Origin: Alienimonas chondri
GTDB taxonomy: Bacteria > Planctomycetota > Planctomycetia > Planctomycetales > Planctomycetaceae
DNA: 64,000 nt
Assembly (NCBI RefSeq): GCF_013036045.1
Contig: NZ_WTPX01000001.1
Coordinates: forward strand, 21,165 to 85,164
Direction: 5' to 3'
The notes beneath the pieces are model-generated. The model searched no databases, was not told the DNA's origin, and worked only from the letters and a program-made list of their open reading frames with translations. Position numbers and translations under genes: made by a program. Numbering within the stretch: position 1 is the stretch's first letter; each line of letters starts with the position of its first letter. Positions 17,783 to 29,758 of the stretch are shown piece after piece.

Positions 17783-18280
17783 ATGCAGACCGTACCCGAT
17801 CTGCTCGCTTCGATCCCGCAGGTCGGCCGGCTGGAATGGATCGGCCTGTCGCCGGGCCGCCGAATGACGCTGCTCGAACCGGCCGACGCGATCTGCCGGG
17901 TCGGCACCGGCCTCGACGGCGACCACCACAGTCTTCGCGGGACCGGCAAGCGGCAGGTGACGTTGATTCAGGCCGAACATCTCCCGGCGATCGCCGCGAT
18001 GCTCACCCCGACTGCGGACGGTTCAGCGAGAATCGTCACCCCGGCCAAACTCCGGCGGAATCTGTGCGTCGCCGGGTTCCCCTTGCTGGCGGTGAAGAAC
18101 CGGCGGTTCCGGGTGGGCGATGTGTTGCTGGAGGGCACCGGCTTGTGTCACCCATGCAGCCGGATGGAGTACTACTTCGGCCCCGGCGGGTACAACGCCG
18201 TCCGCGGGCACGGCGGCATCACGGCCCGTGTACTCGAACCCGGGACGTTGCGGATCGGCGATGTGATCGAAGCTACGTGA
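17783..18280 (+). CDS. MOSC-domain protein
   Basis: 165 aa, a single MOSC domain. It shows TGLDGDHHSLRGTGKRQVTLIQAEHL, RRNLCVAGFPL, FRVGDVLLEGTGLC, then HPCSRME with Cys122 and Cys125; Cys122 would be the sulfur-carrying cysteine of MOSC proteins. MOSC domains move sulfur to or from the molybdenum cofactor or bind reactive small molecules (YiiM-like). An in-frame start 18 bp upstream (17765) is possible, but the predicted mch start is 5 bp away on the other strand. It ends convergently with a 16-bp gap. Confidence 0.9.
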   Translation: MQTVPDLLASIPQVGRLEWIGLSPGRRMTLLEPADAICRVGTGLDGDHHSLRGTGKRQVTLIQAEHLPAIAAMLTPTADGSARIVTPAKLRRNLCVAGFPLLAVKNRRFRVGDVLLEGTGLCHPCSRMEYYFGPGGYNAVRGHGGITARVLEPGTLRIGDVIEAT

Positions 18281-18296
18281 GTCAGCCCGATCGCGG

Positions 18297-18800
18297 CTAC
18301 GCCGTGCCGGTGCAGATCTGCGACCATTCGACGAGGCTGCGGCCCACGATCAGCGGGAGGGTCACCCCGCCGGAATCGCGGAGCTTCGCCTGTTTGCTGA
18401 GCCGCTTCACCACGGGACGCAGCGGGTTCTCCGAGACCTCGACGGTTCGGGGGATCATCTGCAGTTCGCCCGCCTGGCCCATGCCGCAGGTTCGAGCCGT
18501 CGCGGCGAGTTCCTGCAACATCAGGCCGAAACGTTCCTCGTGCAGTAACCCCGCCATCGCGGCGATCTCCGACGGGCCGGCTTCCATGAGGCTGCTCACG
18601 GCCGCTTGAAAGTCCGGGCAGTCCCGGCAGCTCCGCACCAGGGCCTCGCGGCAGGACTGCAGGCTGTCCTCCGGCACCGGCAAGGCCATCAGCCGTTCGG
18701 CCGACCAACCTTCCCGTTCTTCGGTCGAGCGGGCGTGATCCCAGTCCGCAGCGGTGATGTGCACGTTGGGTGCAGGGGGGGGGAGGGTCGGGATAAACAC
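18297..18800 (-). CDS. Hypothetical cytosolic protein
   Basis: 167 aa, no signal peptide or membrane segment. Largely alpha-helical. A cysteine cluster (SCREALVRSCRDCPDF, about residues 48-62) could bind metal, though no second ligand pair is clear; one more Cys sits in ARTCGMGQAGEL. No family recognised. It is followed upstream by about 225 bp with no clear gene; that gap holds only a weak CCGGG/CCCGG hairpin near 18844. Confidence 0.65.
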   Translation of the reverse strand: MFIPTLPPPAPNVHITAADWDHARSTEEREGWSAERLMALPVPEDSLQSCREALVRSCRDCPDFQAAVSSLMEAGPSEIAAMAGLLHEERFGLMLQELAATARTCGMGQAGELQMIPRTVEVSENPLRPVVKRLSKQAKLRDSGGVTLPLIVGRSLVEWSQICTGTA

Positions 18801-19026
18801 CGAGGAATCCTCCGTAGGAATTAGGCAAGGGACGCAAAGTTTGCCCGGGAAAATCCCCGGTCGTCAACTCTAGGATCCGCCAAGCGACCGACCGCCGGGC
18901 AATTGTGAAGGATCGGACAATCGAGCAGGTTTTCGTGAACCGCGCGAGAGCCGTGGGCGCGAACGATTCAATCCGCAAACTCGGGCCGCGACCGTCCGCG
19001 TACTGGAGCATGGCCGGCGATCTCGG

Positions 19027-19613
19027 CTACAGCCCGCCGATCACTTCGAGGTACTCCAGGAGCAGGAGCCAAGCTGACATCAACCCCGATTCGACCATGA
19101 CGTAGGCGATCGCTGCCGGGATTCGCCACAGCCAGGGCTGTGGCAGGGGCGCCGCCACGGCGCCCAGTACAAGCGGAAAGCCGAACGCGAGGATCCAGAA
19201 CCAGACGACGAGCCATTCGGGGTTCATCGCGTCGGCGACGGCGATAAAGCCCATCAGCAGCGGGGCCGCGAGCCACAGGGGGACGAGCGTGGCCGCCGCG
19301 ATCCGCAAGCCAAAAATCCACCCGGGGGGGAGGCTTGAAATCCGATCCCTGCGGACCGGCTGATCCAAAATCGTCCGGTTCGGAAGCAACTCGATCGCGG
19401 CGACGTCGGCGAACCGGACGGAGCGATAGCTCGAAAGTCCCTCCCGTACGCACGCGGTCGTCGCGCTGAACGTCGCGTCCCCGGGGTCGAGCACGGCGAG
19501 CGACTCGCCCGCCGCGGTTCTGAGCAGGAACGGCTCGAACGGCTCCCGGAGTACGGCGTCCAGCACGTCGCCCGCCGTCACGGGCGGCGGGGCGTCGCCT
19601 TCCGCGGGGGAGG

Positions 19614-19617
<4 letters not shown>
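19027..19617 (-). CDS. Membrane protein overlapping aconitase
   Basis: 196 aa. The first 85 residues form a soluble domain ([31 protein letters not shown] ... [16 protein letters not shown]) resembling small beta-rich planctomycete proteins with the pattern 'L-R-x-x-P-F-x-P-F'. Three or four hydrophobic helices follow ([62 protein letters not shown]). Its ATG overlaps the aconitase stop (ATGA), so translation is coupled to a TCA-cycle enzyme. Function unknown. Confidence 0.75.
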
Positions 19618-22478
<2,861 letters not shown>

Positions 22479-22582
22479 CGGAGTGGGCGAGGACGCGGGC
22501 GTGAATGCAGGTGTACGGTTGCCGATCCTAGCCGCCTCCGTGGATGATCGACACCGCTCCGCCCCCGTATGCCTGACTGCCG

Positions 22583-23980
22583 ATGTCTTCCGCCCTGTTG
22601 ATCGCTGCGGCCGTCGTGTTCGCCGGACCCGCGGACGCCGGCGAGACGCTCACGCCCGGCGAATGGCCGATGTTCCGCGGTCCGAACGGCAGCGGCGTGG
22701 GAACCGACCCGCTGCCGGCGGATCTCATCCAATCGAAGTATCTCCGCTGGCAGGTGGACGTACCGGGCCGCGGTTGGGGCAGCCCGGTCGTCGCGGACGG
22801 CCCGGAAGGACCGACGATTTACGTCCCCACGGCGATGCCCGACGGCACGCAGATGGACGTGCTGGCCTACGACCTCGCCACCGGCGAGCGCCGCTGGCTG
22901 CGAAAGCTGTTTCGCGTCGCCGAGCCGGACTTCACCCACCCCACCAACACCTACGCCAGCTGCACGCCGGTCGCGACGAACGAAGCGGTCTTCGTGCATT
23001 TCGGCAAGTACGGCACCGCCCGCCTCGATCCCGCGAACGGGCATGTGGTGTGGGAGCGTCGCGACTTTGAATGCGATCACTTCCGCGGCCCGGCGTCCTC
23101 CCCGCTGCTGGTGCAGGTCGACGGTTTGAGTCCGCGGCTGATCGTGCCGTTCGACGGCGTGGGGGAGGACGACCAGTACGTCGTCGCGCTGGACGCGGCG
23201 ACCGGCGAGACGTTGTGGCGGACGAATCGCAACCCGGAGGTGCAGGAAGTCGTGCCGGACCTGCGGAAGGCGTACGGGACTCCGGTCTTGGCCGAGATCG
23301 GCGGCCGCACCCTGGTCGTGACGACCGGCGCCATCGCGACGGACTTCCTCGATCCTGCCACCGGGGAGCGCGTCTGGCGAATCAAGCACGGCGGGATGAA
23401 CTCCGGGAGCGCTCCGCAGGTGATGGACGAACCGGATCCATTTCAGGGCGGACCTGCGATCCTCGTCACCACCGGAGATGCGCCGACCTCGATGGCGATG
23501 CTGACTGTGGAGGACGCTCTGGACGCCGAATCCGCTCAGGCCGGCACGTCGAAGGCGAGTCCTCCGAAGCTCGTCTGGTCTTCGAACAAGTCGGCCCCGA
23601 AGCGCACGTCGCCGCTCAGGCTGGACTCCGACCATGTCCTCACGGTCGACGACGGCGGCGTTGCATCGCTCATTCACCTGGGCCGTTCCGAGCCTGCCGC
23701 TGGAGGCGAGGTCGAATCGCGCGTTCGCCTGGGCGATTCCTACTGGTCCTCGCCGGTCATGGCCGGCGCGATCTTCACGTTCGGCAAGGAAGGAACGGCC
23801 GCGACGCTGAGCACCGGCATCTTCCGCGGCAGGGCCGGCGCCCCGATCGAATTGAAGGTCGAAGAGAAAACGAGCTTGGACGAGGGCGTGTGGGCGACGC
23901 CCGCGCTCGCCGGCGGCGGACTCGTGCTGCGGACGGAGCACACGCTGCGGTTCTATCACCCCGAAGGAACGACGAAATGA
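22583..23980 (+). CDS. Secreted PQQ-type beta-propeller protein
   Basis: 465 aa with a signal peptide ([18 protein letters not shown], cut before GETL). The mature part begins [13 protein letters not shown], typical of planctomycete PQQ-like propellers, and repeats blade motifs such as [30 protein letters not shown] and [17 protein letters not shown]. Real PQQ dehydrogenase ligands are not evident, so it is more likely a binding or scaffold propeller in the periplasm. Its TGA overlaps the ATG of the next gene (ATGA), a cytochrome, which argues for a shared role. Confidence 0.88.
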   Translation: MSSALLIAAAVVFAGPADAGETLTPGEWPMFRGPNGSGVGTDPLPADLIQSKYLRWQVDVPGRGWGSPVVADGPEGPTIYVPTAMPDGTQMDVLAYDLATGERRWLRKLFRVAEPDFTHPTNTYASCTPVATNEAVFVHFGKYGTARLDPANGHVVWERRDFECDHFRGPASSPLLVQVDGLSPRLIVPFDGVGEDDQYVVALDAATGETLWRTNRNPEVQEVVPDLRKAYGTPVLAEIGGRTLVVTTGAIATDFLDPATGERVWRIKHGGMNSGSAPQVMDEPDPFQGGPAILVTTGDAPTSMAMLTVEDALDAESAQAGTSKASPPKLVWSSNKSAPKRTSPLRLDSDHVLTVDDGGVASLIHLGRSEPAAGGEVESRVRLGDSYWSSPVMAGAIFTFGKEGTAATLSTGIFRGRAGAPIELKVEEKTSLDEGVWATPALAGGGLVLRTEHTLRFYHPEGTTK

Positions 23981-24945
23981 CACTCCGCCTGCCGTTCCGC
24001 CTCACCAGCGGCTGTCTCCTCGCGGCGAGCATTCCGGCGCTGGCCGTCGCCCAGCAGGGCGACGGGAGTGCGAAACCGAAGTTCCCGGAGGTGCCGGCGG
24101 ACGTGTTCTTCCCGGACCCGTTTGCTGTATTCGAAGACCAGACGCCCGTGCCCGGCGCCGCCCCGGTTGCGCCCTCCGCGGTGATGAATCCGGCGGAAGC
24201 GCCGGTCACGGGCGGGCCGGTCGATGCGGTCGCGGTCGGCGGTTCGGACGAGCCGGAGACCGCCGCCGTCGATTGGGCGGCGCTGCTTCCGCCGGATGCG
24301 CTCGACGCCCAGGTCCGCGCCGTCATGGAGGAACTGGCCAGAAACAGCCGCGACGTGCAGACCTACAACAACGCCTACCTGTCGATCCCGCCGGCGGCCG
24401 CGGAACTCGGTTCGCTCTTCGCGGTCGGATCCCGCTACGACAAAGGCGTGGCGTGGTCGGACAACGCCGCGGCGCTGGCTCGAAAGGCCGCCGAGATCAA
24501 CGAGACCCAGCTTCGCCGCGGCGCCGGCGGTCAGAAGCAGGTGGCCGATCCGCTGCGGACGCTGGATGCGCTGCTCAACGGCGGCGGGGCCGGCGGCGGC
24601 GAGGTGGTGGACTTCGCGGAGGCTGCCGACTTCAACCTGATCATGAAGCGTTTTCAGGTGGGCGTCGACTCGCTCAAGGCGCTGGCGTCCTCCGCCCAGC
24701 TGATGGAGGCGAATAAGGAGGCCGTCGAGCGCGAGGCGCGGGTTCTGTCGGTGCTGAGCGAAGTCAGCGCCGACGAATCGCACGGCTGGGGCTTCGAGCA
24801 GGAATTCGTCGCGCTCTCAAAAAAGATGACGAAGGCCGCCTCGGAAACGGCCGCAGCGGTCGGCCAGGACTTCGACACGTTCGACGCGGCCCGTCGACGC
24901 CTATCGCAGACCTGCTCCGACTGTCACGGCGAATACCGCAACTGA
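23977..24945 (+). CDS. Exported cytochrome c, class II-like
   Basis: 322 aa with a signal peptide (residues 1-26, ending AVA-QQ). A proline-rich linker follows, then a helical bundle (about residues 105-322) ending in a single heme motif CSDCH at 313-317. One CxxCH at the extreme C-terminus of a four-helix bundle is the cytochrome c' / c-556 layout. It probably carries electrons or senses a small gas in the periplasm. It overlaps the propeller gene by 4 bp. Confidence 0.82.
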   Translation: MTLRLPFRLTSGCLLAASIPALAVAQQGDGSAKPKFPEVPADVFFPDPFAVFEDQTPVPGAAPVAPSAVMNPAEAPVTGGPVDAVAVGGSDEPETAAVDWAALLPPDALDAQVRAVMEELARNSRDVQTYNNAYLSIPPAAAELGSLFAVGSRYDKGVAWSDNAAALARKAAEINETQLRRGAGGQKQVADPLRTLDALLNGGGAGGGEVVDFAEAADFNLIMKRFQVGVDSLKALASSAQLMEANKEAVEREARVLSVLSEVSADESHGWGFEQEFVALSKKMTKAASETAAAVGQDFDTFDAARRRLSQTCSDCHGEYRN

Positions 24946-24986
24946 GGCGGCGTTGTGGCGGGAGGTCTCGTGTCTCGGTCCGGCTG

Positions 24987-25922
24987 CTACCGCGGTTGGG
25001 GCGGACTCGGTTCATCGGCGACGCGTTCACACTCGACGATGATCCCGCCGAACTTCAACGCCTTGTGGACGGGGCTGAGGTGGTGGCGCCGCACCCACGG
25101 CAGCCCGGCGGCGGCACACGCCGCCGCGAGTTCGTCCGGGTTGTAGGTCCGGCACTTCCAGGTCCGGCTGTTCCATTGACCGGTGACGTTGTCCGCCGTG
25201 CAAAGCAGCAGCAGGCGACCGCCCGGACGCAGCACGCGGGCCATCTCTTCCAACCCCGGCGCCGGATCGGGGAGGTGTTCCAACACCCATCCGGCCGTAA
25301 CGCAATCGAACGCCCCGTCGACGAACGGCATCCGCAGCATATCGCCGGCGACGTACCCCGGCTCGTGACCGTGGCGGACGGAGCGAGCCTCCATCCGACG
25401 CCGCGACCGTCGCAGCATCTGCTTGGAGAGATCGAACGCCGTCAAGCGGGCGTCCGGCGAGGCTTCGCGAATGAGATGGCCGAGGATCTGCCCGGCCCCG
25501 CTGCCCACGTCCAGCACGTCGCGGAACCGCGTCACGTCAAATCGGGGCGGCCGCCGCTCTTCGCCACGCCCCGGGGGAGGAGCCTTGAGCAGTTGGCCGA
25601 TCAACGGCTCGTGCAGGCTGACGGCGCTCGCCAACGCCAGCACGGCGCCGGCCGGTCCGTCGTACAAGCGACGCGTGAGATCGCGGTTCTGACCTTCCGA
25701 ACGCTCCACGACCGGAGCCTGCCCCGCACGCCGATCCCGATTGGCGAGGCGCCGCCGGGCCGCGAACCGACGAGGGAGCCGCCGCAGTTGACGAACGACG
25801 CGGTCCGCCGGACTCGGAGGTCCGATACGATCGGCTTCGTTGTCGAGTCCGGACTGACCAGGCGGCGGAGCGACGGGGAGCGGGGGGGGAAGCAAGGCGT
25901 ACCTCAACCGACGGAACTGCAC
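24987..25922 (-). CDS. Class I SAM-dependent methyltransferase
   Basis: The methyltransferase domain covers the last two-thirds: motif I VLDVGSGAGQILGHL, the acidic loop AFDLSKQML, motif II region GDMLRMPFVDGAFDCVTAGWVLEHL, and LRPGGRLLLLCTAD. The best-supported start is the GTG of MQFRRLRYALL (311 aa); the first 90 residues are Arg/Pro-rich and poorly conserved-looking, so the true start could be later. Substrate unknown; the UbiE/Methyltransf_11-type core fits small molecules or quinones. Confidence 0.8.
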   Translation of the reverse strand: MQFRRLRYALLPPPLPVAPPPGQSGLDNEADRIGPPSPADRVVRQLRRLPRRFAARRRLANRDRRAGQAPVVERSEGQNRDLTRRLYDGPAGAVLALASAVSLHEPLIGQLLKAPPPGRGEERRPPRFDVTRFRDVLDVGSGAGQILGHLIREASPDARLTAFDLSKQMLRRSRRRMEARSVRHGHEPGYVAGDMLRMPFVDGAFDCVTAGWVLEHLPDPAPGLEEMARVLRPGGRLLLLCTADNVTGQWNSRTWKCRTYNPDELAAACAAAGLPWVRRHHLSPVHKALKFGGIIVECERVADEPSPPQPR

Positions 25923-26078
25923 CGTTATGACGGGGCGGGGGGAGCGGGGCAACGTAACCGATGCCCGTGTCTGCGGTTGGGGCCGACCCGGGGACGGTTC
26001 GACCGATGGGGTAAGGGTTGAAGCGCGGCGCCGGCCGCACGATACTCGCTCGGTCTCCCACCCGGCCCGATCCCCCGT

Positions 26079-27068
26079 ATGACCACTCCAGCCTCGCCCG
26101 GCGCGGCCAGGGATCGCATCCACGAGCAGGTCCGCACCCTCGCGGCCGGCGGCGCCGCGGAGATTGACACGGCCGAGGGGCCGGTGCGGGTCGTTTCTTT
26201 ACTCACGCGGCCCGACTGGAGCGACGGAGAGACGGGGCCGATCCTGCTGCTCCGCGATCCATCGGAGTTCCTCGACTACTTCCCGCGTCTGGCGGCGGCG
26301 GCGTCCCGCACCACGGCCCGCTGGTGGCCGGGGGCCGTGACGGTCGAAGTCAGCGGCTCCGCGGAAGGGCTCGCCCGTTCGCTCTACGGCCAGACTCCCG
26401 AATCCGCCGCTCGCACCCGCACCCGTTGTCCAGACGATCCGGCCGTCGCCGCGGTTCTGGAACTTAGTCCGACGCCGCTGGTGCAGGTCGGCGGACAGGC
26501 GACGGAGACGCTCGTTCGCCTCGACGACGACGGCCGCTGGGAGATTCTTGTGGAAGGCACGATGAGCCAGCGGGATCTCGCGGAAAGGCAGGGCGAGACG
26601 ATCGTCTTCGTGTGCACCGGCAACACCTGCCGAAGCCCTCTGGCCGAGGCATTGCTTCGACATCGTCTCTCGCAGGTTGAAGCCCCGGCCGTCCGCGTCG
26701 TCTCCGCGGGACTCTCCGCCGGATACGGCTCCGCGGCGAGCCCGGAATCCGTCGATCTGGCGAGGAGAGCCGGGGCCGATCTGGACGCCCACCGTTCACA
26801 ACCCCTCACCGAAGACCTGCTGGACTCCGCGGATCGCGTGATGTGCATGACCAGGGGGCACCGCGACGCCATCCTGCGGCATCGGCCGGACGTGCGGGAT
26901 CGCGTCACGCTGCTGGACGCCGCCGGCTACGATATTCCGGACCCGATTGGTGGAGAGATGGCGGACTACGAGGCCTGCCGGCTGGCAATCGATCGGGGCC
27001 TCGATCGATTGATGGCCGACCTCGGACTCGCCCCCGAACCGGACGATCCGCCGCCCGGTCGCAGCTAG
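26079..27068 (+). CDS. Degenerate YrdC/Sua5-like domain fused to LMW protein phosphatase
   Basis: 329 aa, two domains. Residues 1-170 resemble TsaC/YrdC (TARWWPGAVTVEV matches the family's 'FWPGPLT' motif, RCPDDPAVAAVL its 'R-P-D-h-P'), but the N-terminal K-R-K-P threonine/ATP site and the 'S-A-N' motif are missing. Residues 172-315 are a low-molecular-weight tyrosine/arginine phosphatase: P-loop C179TGNTCRS with Arg185, and the catalytic aspartate D288 in DPIGG. The phosphatase half looks active. The next gene is rpiB, mirroring the Bacillus ywlC-ywlE-rpiB order. The role may be protein dephosphorylation with a structural YrdC remnant. Confidence 0.88.
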   Translation: MTTPASPGAARDRIHEQVRTLAAGGAAEIDTAEGPVRVVSLLTRPDWSDGETGPILLLRDPSEFLDYFPRLAAAASRTTARWWPGAVTVEVSGSAEGLARSLYGQTPESAARTRTRCPDDPAVAAVLELSPTPLVQVGGQATETLVRLDDDGRWEILVEGTMSQRDLAERQGETIVFVCTGNTCRSPLAEALLRHRLSQVEAPAVRVVSAGLSAGYGSAASPESVDLARRAGADLDAHRSQPLTEDLLDSADRVMCMTRGHRDAILRHRPDVRDRVTLLDAAGYDIPDPIGGEMADYEACRLAIDRGLDRLMADLGLAPEPDDPPPGRS

Positions 27069-27119
27069 CCCGACCGCCGGATTCCTACTCACATCCTCCC
27101 CAAGGATCGGGATCATACG

Positions 27120-27695
27120 ATGTCCAATCCCTCCAAAAATGACGAATCATCCGGCGCCGACGACCTATCGGAGTCGGACACGATGCTGCACCCCATCCCG
27201 GGCCACGTGGCCAGCGGCCACGAAGGGCCCTGGCGAATCGCCGTCGCGAGCGACCACCGCGGTCAGCACGTGAAGGGCCGCATCCTGGATCGAATCCGGG
27301 AGTTGGGGCACACGACCGAAGACTTCGGCCCCGGCGACGAGACGAGCGTCGACTATCCGGACTTCGCCGCCCGGGTCGCGGAAGCGATCGGCTCCGGCAA
27401 GTTCGATCGCGGGATCCTGATCTGCGGGTCCGGGCTGGGGATGTGCATCGTCGCGAACAAGTTTCCCGGCGTCCGGGCCGTCCCCTGTCACGACGACCTC
27501 AGCGCGGAAGTCTCCCGGCTGCACAACGACGCCAACGTGCTGTGCCTGTCGGCGGATCTGCTCGGCGAGCGGTTGATCGACCGCATGCTGGAGCTCTGGC
27601 TGTCGACCGGCTTCGAAGGCGGCCGGCACGCCCGTCGGCTGGAGAAGATCGCCGCATTGGAACGCAAGGTCGCCGGTCTTCCGCCCGAGGATTAG
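27120..27695 (+). CDS. rpiB: Ribose-5-phosphate isomerase B
   Basis: 191 aa. The RpiB/LacAB core begins near residue 38 (RIAVASDHRGQHVKG) and includes DFGPGDETSVDYPDFA and ILICGSGLGMCIVANK, with the catalytic Cys102 in the first cysteine position. It interconverts ribulose-5-phosphate and ribose-5-phosphate in the pentose phosphate pathway. The first 37 residues are an acidic, unstructured-looking extension; an in-frame ATG at 27183 (MLHPIPG) would remove part of it. It follows the phosphatase fusion by 51 bp. Confidence 0.93.
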   Translation: MSNPSKNDESSGADDLSESDTMLHPIPGHVASGHEGPWRIAVASDHRGQHVKGRILDRIRELGHTTEDFGPGDETSVDYPDFAARVAEAIGSGKFDRGILICGSGLGMCIVANKFPGVRAVPCHDDLSAEVSRLHNDANVLCLSADLLGERLIDRMLELWLSTGFEGGRHARRLEKIAALERKVAGLPPED

Positions 27696-27760
27696 CTCGC
27701 CCGCAGCGTCGCGGGGGGCTATGGTCCCGATTTCGACTCCGCCCCCAGATCGTTTCCACG

Positions 27761-28144
27761 ATGTCGCCCGACGAACTGCACTACCTTGAGAGCCACGAAT
27801 GGGTCGGCCGCGACGGCGACGTCGCGGTGGTCGGCATCAGCGAGTTCGCCGTCAACCAACTGACCGATCTTGTCTACGTCGACCTGCCGAAGGTCGGCGA
27901 CACCGTGACCCGCGGCGAGACCTTCGGCGAAGTCGAAAGCGTCAAAGCGGTCTCCGATCTCTACTCGCCGGTCACCGGCGAGGTGCTGGAGGTGAACTCC
28001 GGTTTGGAAGACGACACCAGCCCGCTGTCCGAAGATCCGTTCGGCAAGGGCTGGTTGATGAAGGTGAAGCCGTCCGACGACAGCGTCGAGGGGTTGATGG
28101 ACGGTCCCGCGTATCGCGAGTTTTGTAAGACATCGGACCAGTGA
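27761..28144 (+). CDS. gcvH: Glycine cleavage system H protein
   Basis: 127 aa, standard length. The lipoyl domain has ESHEWVGRDGDVAVVGISEFA, the lipoylated Lys62 in GEVESVKAVSDLYSP, and the C-terminal GWLMKVKPSD. It shuttles the aminomethyl group from P protein to T protein on its lipoyl arm. It opens the glycine cleavage cluster, and the lipoate ligase gene at the cluster end could modify it. Confidence 0.97.
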   Translation: MSPDELHYLESHEWVGRDGDVAVVGISEFAVNQLTDLVYVDLPKVGDTVTRGETFGEVESVKAVSDLYSPVTGEVLEVNSGLEDDTSPLSEDPFGKGWLMKVKPSDDSVEGLMDGPAYREFCKTSDQ

Positions 28145-28255
28145 GTCCGGCGAACGACCCGGCCGCGTCGGTCTGACGCCGGGCGAGACGATCCGTCGTG
28201 GCTACACTGCGACGGCTCGCCGCCTCCCTTCAGCACCACATCCCCCCGCAGCGTC

Positions 28256-29692
28256 TTGGCGTACCTCTTTGATTCACCCGACGACGTCTCCGCGATGTTG
28301 GCGGAGGTCGGGGCGGAGTCCGTCGAGGATCTCCTCGCGCAGATCCCCGCGTCCGTCCGGCTCGATCGCCCCCTGAACCTCCCCGAGGGGCTGTGCGAGT
28401 CGGAGTTGCAACGGCACGTCGCGGCGCTCGCGGAGCGGAACCGTCCCCGCGACGCGGCGAACTTCGTGCACGGCGGAGGAGACCGCGTCTGCTTTCTCGG
28501 CGGCGGCGTCTACGACCACTTCGTTCCGGCCGCGGTCGATGAAATCGCCGGCCGCGGCGAATTCTACACGGCCTACACCCCCTATCAGGCGGAAGCGTCG
28601 CAGGGCAGTCTGCAGGCGTTCTTCGAGTTTCAAACGCTCGTCTGCCGCCTGACCGGCTTCACCGTCGCCAACGCCAGCCTGTACGATGGCGGCACCGCGG
28701 CGGCCGAGGCGGCGCTGCTGGCCATTCGGGAGACGAAACGGGAGGGCCGCGTGGTGGTCCTCGGGTCCGTGCACCCGGAGTACCGCCAGACGCTCTCCAC
28801 GCTGCTGGAATACCTGCCCGCGGACGTGGTGACGGTCGATTGCCCGAACGGCGTGACGGACGTCGCCGCGGTCGAGGCGGCCCTGACGGACGACACCGCG
28901 GCGCTGATCGTCCAGCACCCGAACTTCTTCGGGAATCTGGAAGACGCGGAACGCCTGTTCGCCGCCGCGAAGGCGAAGGGCGTGATCTCCGTGCAGGTCT
29001 TCGACCCGGTCACGCTGGGCCTGTTGAAGTCTCCGGCAGAATTGGGCGCGGACATTGCCGTCGGCGAGGGGCAGGGGCTGGGCATTCCGATGCAGTACGG
29101 CGGCCCCTACCTCGGGCTGTTCGCCTGTCGTGAGGAGTTCCTCCGCAAGACGCCGGGGCGCTTGATCGGTCGCACGGAGGACGCCGACGGACGCGAGTGT
29201 TACGTCCTCGCCCTGCAAACCCGCGAGCAGCACATCCGCCGCGGAAAGGCGACCAGCAATATTTGCTCGAACCAAGGGTTGCTGGCGCTGAGGGCGACGG
29301 TGCATCTGGCGTTGCTCGGCCCGCAGGGGCTGCGCGAGGTCGCGGATCTGTCCGTGCGGAAGACGCATTACCTCGCCGATCGTCTGTGCGAAACGCCCGG
29401 GGTGACGAAGGCGTTCGACGCTCCGTTCGTTCGCGAGGTCTGTCTGCGCGTGGAGGGCGGGGCGCGAGGCTTGTTGGGAACCGCGAGGGCGGCCGGATTC
29501 GATTTGGGGCCGGCGCTGTCTCGATTCCCGGCCGAGTTGTTCCCCGCGGAGATGCGGGCGGAGGAGCTGGTGCTCGTCGCGGCGACGGAACGGCGGACGA
29601 AGCAGGAGATCGACCTGCTCGCCGCCGCGCTCTCCGACGATCCGGCCGCGACTCCGCTCGACCGCGGCGAACCCGTGCTCGCCGTCGCCTGA
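28256..29692 (+). CDS. gcvPA: Glycine dehydrogenase (decarboxylating) subunit 1
   Basis: 478 aa from a TTG start (MAYLFDSPDD). It matches the alpha subunit of the split P protein: FLGGGVYDHFVPAAVDEI, FYTAYTPYQAEASQGSLQAFFEFQ, NASLYDGGTAAAEAALLA, GEGQGLGIPMQYGGPYLG and TREQHIRRGKATSNICSNQGL. With the PB subunit it decarboxylates glycine using PLP and loads the aminomethyl group onto GcvH. The 111 bp after gcvH contain no recognisable riboswitch. Confidence 0.96.
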   Translation: MAYLFDSPDDVSAMLAEVGAESVEDLLAQIPASVRLDRPLNLPEGLCESELQRHVAALAERNRPRDAANFVHGGGDRVCFLGGGVYDHFVPAAVDEIAGRGEFYTAYTPYQAEASQGSLQAFFEFQTLVCRLTGFTVANASLYDGGTAAAEAALLAIRETKREGRVVVLGSVHPEYRQTLSTLLEYLPADVVTVDCPNGVTDVAAVEAALTDDTAALIVQHPNFFGNLEDAERLFAAAKAKGVISVQVFDPVTLGLLKSPAELGADIAVGEGQGLGIPMQYGGPYLGLFACREEFLRKTPGRLIGRTEDADGRECYVLALQTREQHIRRGKATSNICSNQGLLALRATVHLALLGPQGLREVADLSVRKTHYLADRLCETPGVTKAFDAPFVREVCLRVEGGARGLLGTARAAGFDLGPALSRFPAELFPAEMRAEELVLVAATERRTKQEIDLLAAALSDDPAATPLDRGEPVLAVA

Positions 29693-29758
29693 CTCGCTTC
29701 GCACCTCCCCCGAACAGCGCCCGGCCGACGACGTTTTCGGCCTCACCCCGAGCTTGCC

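Noticed and set aside
22479..22582. Specific promoter boxes in the aconitase/propeller intergenic region
   Set aside because: No -35/-10 pair stood out, and promoter consensus for this group is not well established.
28145..28255. Glycine riboswitch before gcvPA
   Set aside because: The 111 bp contain no tandem aptamer pattern, and gcvH precedes it without a long leader.
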